Assembly (NCBI GenBank): GCA_023424015.1
Contig: JAFAEM010000026.1
Location: forward strand, 1 to 41,382
DNA from: Bacteroidota bacterium
Lineage (GTDB): Bacteria > Bacteroidota > Bacteroidia > Chitinophagales > Chitinophagaceae
Length of the DNA: 41,382 nt
Direction: 5' to 3'
Made by a program: the position numbers and the translations under genes
In this document: positions 16,693 through 22,970 of the stretch, piece after piece
Layout of the letters: the number at the start of each line of letters is the position of its first letter
Position numbering within the stretch: the stretch's first letter is position 1
The notes under the pieces: model-generated
Seen by the model: the letters and a program-made list of their open reading frames with translations, nothing else
Database searches by the model: none
What the model was told of the DNA's origin: nothing

Positions 16693-17498
16693 CGTCTTTT
16701 CACAAGCGCCGTCATGGGATAGCGCAGGTTCTCATACGCCATCATGTCGATCTTTACTTTACCGACGGATATGGGGCTTTCGATCCTGACGGGGATTTTA
16801 TTTTCATCGTCAGTCACCCATACGGTCATGTTCTCACCGCCTTCAAAGATGGTACCCTTGATCAAAAGAGGTTTGAACTTGATGGCCCTGAACTTACCAT
16901 AACGGGTCTTGATCGTTTCGCGTCCGAGGAAGCGGATATACATGTTGAAGACTTCATTGTCGAGAAACATATCGAACGCGATCTTATCGTTGGGCTGAAG
17001 TTTTGAGAAATCAACATTCCTTGCATAAAATACCGAGCTTACCACATCCTGTACACAGGTGGGCACTTTGAACACACCTTCATTGGTGATGGCGGTATTG
17101 GCTGTTTTATTGAATGTTACATTCTGGTACTTTTTATACCCGCCTTCGTTGACATTTCGGATGAATTTCAAAGGCTGCATGGTCGTCGTGTCGACATAAG
17201 TTTCGTAACGATCCCTCACTTTGTATATCCAGTCGTAGGAAGAATTGGTACGGCCATCGCCTACAATATGATAAACCGGCTTGTTGTTGAGTGTTTCAAG
17301 TGTAGTGGTGAAGGTAGCAGTACCAGCGTTGACATACACCCCTGCTACCGCGTAATACACCGCAAGGGTTACTTTCTCGCCTGCTTTAAAGGAGATATTT
17401 TTGATGGTACATGAGTCCTGGTAATGTGTTTCCGCCCTGGTGCTAAAAGCCATTAAAGCTAAAACCGGTATTGCAAACCACCTGAAAATTCCATTCAT
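16689..17498 (-). CDS. DUF3108 exported protein
   Basis: A 269-residue protein with a signal peptide (NGIFRWF, hydrophobic core, cleavage after STRA). The mature part is beta-rich and fits DUF3108: FKAGEKVTLAVYY, then VYHIVGDGRTNSSYDWIYKVRDRYETYVD, and the late VTDDENKIPVRIESPISVG. Proteins of this family are periplasmic or outer-membrane-associated and of unsettled role. ATG 17498 gives the better signal peptide; ATG 17516 is an alternative. It follows the flippase-like gene on the same strand, about 70 bp away. Confidence 0.86.
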   Translation of the reverse strand: MNGIFRWFAIPVLALMAFSTRAETHYQDSCTIKNISFKAGEKVTLAVYYAVAGVYVNAGTATFTTTLETLNNKPVYHIVGDGRTNSSYDWIYKVRDRYETYVDTTTMQPLKFIRNVNEGGYKKYQNVTFNKTANTAITNEGVFKVPTCVQDVVSSVFYARNVDFSKLQPNDKIAFDMFLDNEVFNMYIRFLGRETIKTRYGKFRAIKFKPLLIKGTIFEGGENMTVWVTDDENKIPVRIESPISVGKVKIDMMAYENLRYPMTALVKRR

Positions 17499-17567
17499 TT
17501 CAAATCTGTTTATCATTTTATGCCCTGGTTAATGCGTTACTCCCACTATATTAATGCCATAAACGCT

Positions 17568-18584
17568 CTAAACCCGTGATGCATTGTTGTTTTTAAAAAT
17601 TCTTTTAATTCCTAATATCAATATACTCCCTGCCAGTGCGGGGATGATCAGGTTAATAAACCAGATACTCACAGCTGTAAGGCTGATCCCAAGACTGTTC
17701 TGGCTAAATAGTCCCAGCAACATCAAACTCACTTTTCCACGTAAACCGAGGTCGGTAAACAAAGCTATCGTGGGTATGACCGCCATGACCAGGAATGAAA
17801 TACTGACGACCCACCAGCTTTCCCATAGTGAAACCTCTACATCAAATAGCTTGAACAAGAGATAATATTGTACGATAAATACAACGAATCTCAGTGCTGA
17901 TAAAGACATTATTTGCAACAGTAAAGTTGCATTAAAGTTCTCTAATGTTTCAATGAGCCAGGCGTATCTCCTGCTTCCGGGAAGCCTGTCTACCCATCTT
18001 ACAAGGAAAGACAACCTGAAATAAAAGAGTGTTAAAATCAGGGTTACGGCCGCTACACCATATAGTATAATGTCATACCAAAACGAGGTGACGAGTTCGC
18101 CATTCTCTATAACCGGACGCATGATTATCAAACCAATAAAACCCATGATAAGTGTTACAATCAGCTGGCTCAAACTGCAGGTGATCGTCAGTGAAATCGC
18201 TTTTAACCGGTTGCCTTCTTCCATGTACAGTACCCTCCCCAGGTATTCGCCTACCCGGTTGGGTGTGGTCACTGAAAAAGACACCCCTGATACCACCGCT
18301 TTAAAGGCTGTAAAAAAGCTAATTTTCTGGATCCTTTCAATAGCGAGTTTCCATTTGGCCGTTTCGAGTGACCAGTTGGCCAACATTAGCACAAAAACTG
18401 CGGCGAGGTTCCACCACATACCACTGTTGAAGGATTGGCGGATATGCAGCCAGGAAGTTTCAAGATCAGGCTGTGATCGTATTTGCCGATATACCGAATA
18501 GGAAAGCCAGATAAAGAGTGCAGGCCCCAAAAAAATGTTGACGAACCGCCTGAGCTTTTTATTTTGATCACTATTTAATCGCAT
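17568..18584 (-). CDS. Flippase-like integral membrane protein (LPG synthase/AglD TM family)
   Basis: A 338-residue protein with about eight membrane helices, matching the lysylphosphatidylglycerol synthase transmembrane/AglD-like family. Conserved features are SVTTPNRVGEYLGR (equivalent to the family TPxRxGE motif) and FTDLGLRGKVS near the C-terminus. Only the membrane domain is present, with no aminoacyl-transfer domain, so a lipid-transport or polyprenyl-related role is more likely than lipid lysylation. ATG 18584 is chosen; the TTG at 18611 is less likely. It is divergent from ruvC. Confidence 0.87.
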   Translation of the reverse strand: MRLNSDQNKKLRRFVNIFLGPALFIWLSYSVYRQIRSQPDLETSWLHIRQSFNSGMWWNLAAVFVLMLANWSLETAKWKLAIERIQKISFFTAFKAVVSGVSFSVTTPNRVGEYLGRVLYMEEGNRLKAISLTITCSLSQLIVTLIMGFIGLIIMRPVIENGELVTSFWYDIILYGVAAVTLILTLFYFRLSFLVRWVDRLPGSRRYAWLIETLENFNATLLLQIMSLSALRFVVFIVQYYLLFKLFDVEVSLWESWWVVSISFLVMAVIPTIALFTDLGLRGKVSLMLLGLFSQNSLGISLTAVSIWFINLIIPALAGSILILGIKRIFKNNNASRV

Positions 18585-18683
18585 ACTGGCATCGTACTTC
18601 AAAGATTTCAACCCGTTTTCGTAGTTTCGGGCTTCGAAGTTTTGATCTCTATACTAGTTATAATCCGGTAAAAATACAACCGC

Positions 18684-19250
18684 TTGCAAAACCCTGCTAA
18701 AATAATCCTCGGCATTGATCCTGGTACATTGGTGATGGGCTACGGCATCATCGAAGTGAGGGGAGGCGGGGTAAAAATGAAAACCATGCATGTGCTGAAA
18801 TTGTCAGCGCGGCAGGATAATTACCAGCGACTCCAACTTATTCACCAGAAAGTAGAAGAGCTGATCGAAATATACAAACCCCATGAGTTTGCTATTGAAG
18901 CGCCTTTCTTTGGTAAAAACGTACAAAGTATGCTCAAGTTGGGCAGGGCGCAGGGTGTGGCCATTGCCGCGGCGATTCAGGCCGGCGTACCGGTAACCGA
19001 ATATTCACCCAAAAAAGTAAAGCAGTCGGTCACGGGAAATGGTAATGCAGGCAAGGAGCAGGTTTGGAAAATGCTGCAACAACTTCTTACATTAAAAGAA
19101 GACCCACTTTCTTTCGATGCAACTGATGCTCTCGCGGTAGCGGTTTGTCATCATTTCCAGACCACCCGGGTGATGGTTCAGGCAAATAATACCGGAAAAG
19201 GCTGGGATGATTTTATAAAAAAGAACCCGGACCGGATTGTGAAACTCTAA
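18684..19250 (+). CDS. ruvC: Holliday junction resolvase RuvC
   Basis: RuvC cuts Holliday junctions symmetrically after RuvAB branch migration. The 188-residue protein has the RNase H-like catalytic acids: D12 (GIDPGT), E72 (AIEAPFF), D145 and D148 (FDATDALA). The start must be TTG at 18684: an in-frame TAA lies 15 bp upstream, and no ATG or GTG precedes the catalytic Asp12. It is divergent from the flippase-like gene and converges on the HIT gene. Confidence 0.96.
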   Translation: MQNPAKIILGIDPGTLVMGYGIIEVRGGGVKMKTMHVLKLSARQDNYQRLQLIHQKVEELIEIYKPHEFAIEAPFFGKNVQSMLKLGRAQGVAIAAAIQAGVPVTEYSPKKVKQSVTGNGNAGKEQVWKMLQQLLTLKEDPLSFDATDALAVAVCHHFQTTRVMVQANNTGKGWDDFIKKNPDRIVKL

Positions 19251-19343
19251 TGGGAAAAGCTGAGATTTTATTGCCGGTGAGGGGGAAAGGCGGAAGTGAA
19301 AGTATTGGTAGTTGGCAACACCGCATTCCTATCCCACTAAATA

Positions 19344-19370
19344 ATCTTTTGAATTTGCAGAACAAAAGAT
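19344..19370. repeat. AT-rich inverted repeat between ruvC and the HIT gene
   Basis: ATCTTTTG (19344-19351) pairs perfectly with CAAAAGAT (19363-19370) around an 11-nt loop, between convergent genes. There is no clear T run, so it is at best a weak terminator. Confidence 0.45.
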
Positions 19371-19379
19371 AACGCGGGT

Positions 19380-19781
19380 TTAGTTGTCTGATTTTAATTT
19401 ATCGACGAGCATCTGCTGGATTTCCTTCATACGCTCATCGCTTACTTTTAGTTTTGGCTGTGTAAAATTCAGATCGTTGGCTGAACTGATGGGAATAAGA
19501 TGCATATGCGCATGCGGTACTTCCAGTCCGACAACGCTGATACCGCAGCGATTGCAATTGAATGAAGCTTCGATGGCCTTGGCAATGGGACGGGCAAATA
19601 CCAGCCATTCTGCCAGGTAGTCTTCCGGCAGGTCAAAAAGATTATCGACTTCTTTTTTGGGTACAACCAATACATGTCCCTCGCGTAGCGGAAAAATATC
19701 CAGGAATGCGAAGAATTTTTCATTCTCGGCAATTTTATAGCCAGGGATCTCTCCAGCAATGATTTTTGAAAAAATTGTCAT
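19380..19781 (-). CDS. HIT-family nucleotide hydrolase/transferase
   Basis: A 133-residue histidine-triad protein, probably a dimeric purine nucleoside phosphoramidase of the HinT type. The catalytic triad is HAHMH with His at 90, 92 and 94; the N-terminal FSKIIAGEIP and FLDIFPLREGHVLVVPK are classical. ATG 19781 matches the family start. An upstream ATG at 19838 would add a 19-residue tail unlike the family. GGAGG lies directly before ATG 19781, only 1 nt away, which is too close for normal SD use. The gene follows greA and its terminator on the same strand. Confidence 0.94.
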   Translation of the reverse strand: MTIFSKIIAGEIPGYKIAENEKFFAFLDIFPLREGHVLVVPKKEVDNLFDLPEDYLAEWLVFARPIAKAIEASFNCNRCGISVVGLEVPHAHMHLIPISSANDLNFTQPKLKVSDERMKEIQQMLVDKLKSDN

Positions 19782-19855
19782 ACCTCCAAACAATTTAGAT
19801 TTGATCGAAAGCAAAAAATAATAAGCCCTTTTCAGCATAAAAGCTGTTTCAATTA

Positions 19856-19863
19856 CAAATCTA
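19856..19863 (-). promoter_or_regulatory. Candidate -7 box (TAGATTTG) of the HIT gene
   Basis: An exact TAnnTTTG match about 75 bp upstream of ATG 19781 and just after the greA terminator, well placed to give the HIT gene its own transcript. Confidence 0.4.
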
Positions 19864-19875
19864 TCAACTTACCGC

Positions 19876-19903
19876 ATTAAAAAAACCTCCATACCGGAGG
19901 TTT
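19876..19903 (-). terminator. Intrinsic terminator of greA
   Basis: On the minus strand, AAACCTCC and GGAGGTTT form an 8-bp stem with a 5-nt loop, followed by a run of Ts. It lies 27 bp after the greA stop codon. Confidence 0.88.
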
Positions 19904-19929
19904 AGCATTTGAACCGTTATATCCGGCAA

Positions 19930-20400
19930 TTAAGCTGTAATATTATCAATCTTGAAGCTGATCACTCCCGCGGGTGCCTGCACATCGGCTGTTTCACCGA
20001 CCTGTTTTCCCAATATTCCCTGGCCAATAGGTGAAGACACTGAAATCTTTCCTGCCTTGAGATCGGCTTCTGTTTCGCTCACAACCTGGTAGGTGACCTG
20101 CTTCTTTGTTTTCAGATTTGTCAGTGTAACCTTGGTCAGGATCGATACCTTGCTGGTATCAATGGCTGATTCATCGATCACCCGGGTATTGGCCAATTGC
20201 CCTTCCAACTGGGCGATCTTTGCTTCGAGCAGTCCCTGGGCTTCTTTTGCCGCATCATATTCCGCGTTCTCTTTAAGGTCGCCTTTCTCACGTGCTTCGG
20301 CAATGGCCCTGCTGGCAGCTGGTCTTTCAACCCCTTTCATATGCTGCAGTTCAGTCTTAATTTGCTCTAAAGTTTCCTTAGTAACATATTGAATAGTCAT
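19930..20400 (-). CDS. greA: Transcription elongation factor GreA
   Basis: GreA rescues backtracked RNA polymerase by stimulating transcript cleavage through the secondary channel. The 156-residue length is typical. The N-terminal coiled coil spans about 8-75 with the acidic tip GDLKENAEYDAAKE, including D41 and E44. The C-terminal FKBP-like domain ends with SPIGQGILGKQVGE. ATG 20400 is firm because it follows a near-perfect SD (AAGGAGGTGA), rare for this phylum. An intrinsic terminator lies between the likely promoter and this SD, and a second one follows the gene. Confidence 0.97.
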   Translation of the reverse strand: MTIQYVTKETLEQIKTELQHMKGVERPAASRAIAEAREKGDLKENAEYDAAKEAQGLLEAKIAQLEGQLANTRVIDESAIDTSKVSILTKVTLTNLKTKKQVTYQVVSETEADLKAGKISVSSPIGQGILGKQVGETADVQAPAGVISFKIDNITA

Positions 20401-20413
20401 ACTCACCTCCTTT
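20401..20413 (-). promoter_or_regulatory. Unusually strong Shine-Dalgarno sequence of greA
   Basis: AAAGGAGGTGAGT directly precedes ATG 20400; ten consecutive bases (AAGGAGGTGA) complement the usual 16S rRNA 3' tail. Most genes in this window show no SD at all. Confidence 0.85.
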
Positions 20414-20421
20414 GATATAAA

Positions 20422-20462
20422 CAAAAAAAATAACAACGCCTCAGGGTTCTGCTGAAGCGTTG
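20422..20462 (-). terminator. Terminator hairpin in the greA leader
   Basis: On the minus strand, CAACGCTTCAG (20462-20452) pairs over 11 bp (one G-U) with CTGAGGCGTTG (20444-20434), with a 7-nt loop, followed by TTATTTTTTTT. It may terminate the upstream dehydrogenase gene, attenuate greA, or both. Only 8 nt separate the T run from the greA SD, so there is no room for a promoter after it. Confidence 0.85.
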
Positions 20463-20475
20463 CACTATTGTATAT

Positions 20476-20483
20476 CAAAGATA
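20476..20483 (-). promoter_or_regulatory. Candidate -7 box (TATCTTTG) of greA
   Basis: An exact TAnnTTTG match that would start transcription near 20470, just before the leader hairpin. No clear -33 element is seen. Confidence 0.45.
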
Positions 20484-20550
20484 GTAAACTATTTGAAAAT
20501 AAAAAACGGAATTCACCCCTCCGAAAAGCGTGCAATTTTAGCGCGGAAAA

Positions 20551-21480
20551 TCATTCATTTCCAAATATTTTCCGGGTTAGCACCTGAGCCATTTTTAATA
20601 ATGCCTCATGACTATAGCCCGCGATATGGGGCGTGAGTAATACATTGGGCTGAGAAGCCAGCCAGTTAAGTTGTTCTTTCTCACCGGTTGAATATGTGTC
20701 AAGTTTCTCATTTTCCAGGACATCCAAAGCTGCGCCGGCCACCTGTTTTGATCTCAGGGCTTCAACAAGTTGGGAAGTATGCATAATCTTACCTCTCGAT
20801 GTATTGATGATGAAAGGCTTCTTCTGGAGGGCATTAAAAAATTCAGAACCTGACATATGAAAAGTCTCCTCTGTCAAAGGCACATGGAAACTGATCACAT
20901 CTGCGTAACGACACAATTGCTCAAGACTGGCTTCTTTGACATATCCGCCACTGAAGCCAAACCTGTATTTATCATACGCAAGAACAGTAACATTAAAGGG
21001 CTGCAGCAGTCGCGCAAAAGAACTCCCGGTATTTCCGAAACCAATGATACCTACGGTTTTTCCACTGAGCTCGGATCCCCTGTTTTCATCGCGGTGCCAG
21101 ATACCATTTCGGATCTCGTTACAGGAAAGATGAATATTCCTTAGCAGGACCAGCAACATTCCAAGTGTATGTTCTGCCACCGCGTTTGAATTACCCTCGG
21201 GACTACTATAACATTCAATACCCTTACTTTTTGCATAAGCCACGTCAATCAATTCGAGACCGCTTCCCAGCCGCCCGATCCATTTCAATGAATTTGCCCT
21301 GTCAATAATCGCTTTATCAATCTTTAAACGGGTGGTTACGACGAGGCCTTCTGCGTCTGGTATCTGTTCGGTCAACTCTTCATAAGTGATGCGCGGGTTA
21401 TTGACGATCTCGTAGCCATGCTTTTTCAGTTCATCATACAGGTAAGGGTGCGCCCGGGCTGTAATAATTACTTTCTTCAT
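20551..21480 (-). CDS. NAD-dependent D-2-hydroxyacid dehydrogenase
   Basis: A 309-residue dehydrogenase of the D-isomer-specific 2-hydroxyacid family (phosphoglycerate dehydrogenase-like). The Rossmann motif is VGIIGFGNTGSSFAR. The catalytic residues are Arg in NTSRGK, Glu in VLENEKLD and His in TPHIAGYS. The length is that of a two-domain enzyme without a regulatory ACT domain, so it need not be the serine-pathway SerA; substrate is open. It lies between rsmA and greA on the same strand, 20 bp after rsmA. Confidence 0.9.
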   Translation of the reverse strand: MKKVIITARAHPYLYDELKKHGYEIVNNPRITYEELTEQIPDAEGLVVTTRLKIDKAIIDRANSLKWIGRLGSGLELIDVAYAKSKGIECYSSPEGNSNAVAEHTLGMLLVLLRNIHLSCNEIRNGIWHRDENRGSELSGKTVGIIGFGNTGSSFARLLQPFNVTVLAYDKYRFGFSGGYVKEASLEQLCRYADVISFHVPLTEETFHMSGSEFFNALQKKPFIINTSRGKIMHTSQLVEALRSKQVAGAALDVLENEKLDTYSTGEKEQLNWLASQPNVLLTPHIAGYSHEALLKMAQVLTRKIFGNE

Positions 21481-21500
21481 AGATTATAGTGCCTGCAAAA

Positions 21501-22259
21501 TTAATGCTGCTTCATTTTAAAACTTAACGCCGCAAATTGATCGACCGATAATTGCTCTGCTCTTTTATTAAACAGTTCATCTTCCAGAATAGTTGCCTCA
21601 AACAAGCCTTTAACGGCATTGCGCAGGGTTTTTCTTCGCTGGTTGAAAGCCGTTTTTACAAGGTTGAAAAAAGCCGACTCACTTCTTATTGTTAATGGTT
21701 GTGATCGGGGCACCAACCTGATGACGCCACTTTTGACCTTGGGTGGCGGCGTAAAACTTTTTTCACTCACATCAAATAAATATTCAACATCGAAAAAAGC
21801 CTGTATCAACACGCTGATAACACCATATACTTTATTCCCCTCCCGCGCGGCTACCCGCTGGGCTACTTCTTTCTGGAACATTCCGATCACGCATTCTACA
21901 TCAGGTCGCCAGTCGAGAATCTTAAATAATATCTGGGTTGAAATATTGTACGGGAAATTTCCGATCACGGTAAATGGGGAAGTAAATGGCTTATCAATCT
22001 CCAAAAAGCTCCGGTGAATGATCCTTCCCCCCAGGTGGGGATATGTGGCCAATAAGAAATCTACTTTTTCCGAATCGAGCTCCACTGCTTTAAAGTCAAT
22101 ACCGGGGATTTGAAGCAGGTATTTAGTCAGCGCGCCACCACCAGGACCCACTTCAAGCAAATGGGTGAATGGATGCTCCTGAAGTGCAGCAACTATTCTC
22201 CGGCAAATATTCTCATCCCGCAGAAAATGTTGCCCCAACGACTTCTTAAGCGTGTACAT
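21501..22259 (-). CDS. rsmA: 16S rRNA dimethyladenosine transferase RsmA (KsgA)
   Basis: RsmA dimethylates two adjacent adenosines in helix 45 of 16S rRNA late in small-subunit assembly. The 252-residue protein has KSLGQHFLRDENI at the start, the SAM-binding LEVGPGGGALT near 35-45 and the catalytic motif NFPYN at 101-105. The C-terminal helical domain follows NQRRKTLRNA. A TACATTTG box ends 5 nt before the ATG, so the transcript may be leaderless. The dehydrogenase gene follows after 20 bp, probably in the same unit. Confidence 0.96.
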   Translation of the reverse strand: MYTLKKSLGQHFLRDENICRRIVAALQEHPFTHLLEVGPGGGALTKYLLQIPGIDFKAVELDSEKVDFLLATYPHLGGRIIHRSFLEIDKPFTSPFTVIGNFPYNISTQILFKILDWRPDVECVIGMFQKEVAQRVAAREGNKVYGVISVLIQAFFDVEYLFDVSEKSFTPPPKVKSGVIRLVPRSQPLTIRSESAFFNLVKTAFNQRRKTLRNAVKGLFEATILEDELFNKRAEQLSVDQFAALSFKMKQH

Positions 22260-22264
22260 ATTTG

Positions 22265-22272
22265 CAAATGTA
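22265..22272 (-). promoter_or_regulatory. Candidate -7 box (TACATTTG) of rsmA
   Basis: An exact TAnnTTTG match ending 5 nt before the rsmA start codon. With usual spacing, transcription would begin at or within 1-2 nt of the ATG. Confidence 0.5.
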
Positions 22273-22361
22273 GCTTATCGCCCAGGATTTGCAGTTTGTG
22301 TGTTGTGGCAGAGACCGAACATGATTTCTTTTGAAATGCTAAGCTCCTGGTTTTTGTTTAC

Positions 22362-22778
22362 CTAGCGTTTAGCAATCCGGACACTGGCGATTGCTGACGA
22401 AATGGAATTGTTATTATCCTTCAACGCGACAATACGATAGTGAATATTACCAGTAATATCTTTATCGTCAGTATACCTGAAAGACCGGGCGCCAGAATTA
22501 GACATAGTAGCTATGTCGTCCCAATCGGCGTATTCATCTTTCGGGTTGTCGTAAGTTTTTTGAATTTTAAATCCAACAATACGTGACTGCTCATTGATAC
22601 CCCAGGTAGCAGTCACGCCCTTATTCCGGCTGTCTAACTTGAAGTAAGTAAAGATAGGCCTGGACTGCATATCATCTGAAATATAAGATGCCTTTACAAC
22701 CGGCACAGGAGCGGGTGCAGTCCAGGCGGTTACAACCAACATGGCGGTAAACCCGATAATAGAAGATTTTGCTTTCAT
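22362..22778 (-). CDS. Small exported protein with a fibronectin III-like domain
   Basis: A 138-residue protein with a signal peptide (KAKSSIIGF, hydrophobic core to about APAPV). The rest resembles one fibronectin type III-like beta-sandwich of the kind seen before T9SS tails: ATWGINEQSRIVGFKIQKT, then RSFRYTDDKD and HYRIVALKDNN. There is no T9SS sorting tail, so it is probably periplasmic or secreted by another route. Function is unknown. Confidence 0.75.
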   Translation of the reverse strand: MKAKSSIIGFTAMLVVTAWTAPAPVPVVKASYISDDMQSRPIFTYFKLDSRNKGVTATWGINEQSRIVGFKIQKTYDNPKDEYADWDDIATMSNSGARSFRYTDDKDITGNIHYRIVALKDNNNSISSAIASVRIAKR

Positions 22779-22930
22779 AAGGTTGCGATTTTAAAATAAA
22801 AATAGAGTTGCTTTGGCAAACTAAAAAAGTAATAATGCCTGTGACTTAACAGGGTTAGTATACTATGGAGACTGCAGAAAACAACATGTCGTTAATCTAC
22901 TTATTAATATGTATTCGGATTCAATAAGTA

Positions 22931-22970
22931 ATTAAAAAGGGAACGCCTGTAAAGGCCTTATTCCCTTTTT
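22931..22970 (-). terminator. Terminator overlapping the stop of the GEVED/T9SS gene
   Basis: AAAAAGGGAA (22970-22961, minus strand) pairs with TTCCCTTTTT (22943-22934), with an inner GCCT/AGGC pair and a T run. The left arm includes the last codons, and the TAA stop lies in the loop side. Confidence 0.85.

Noticed and set aside
19782..19838. N-terminal extension of the HIT protein
   Set aside because: The family start is at ATG 19781; the extra residues have no family support.
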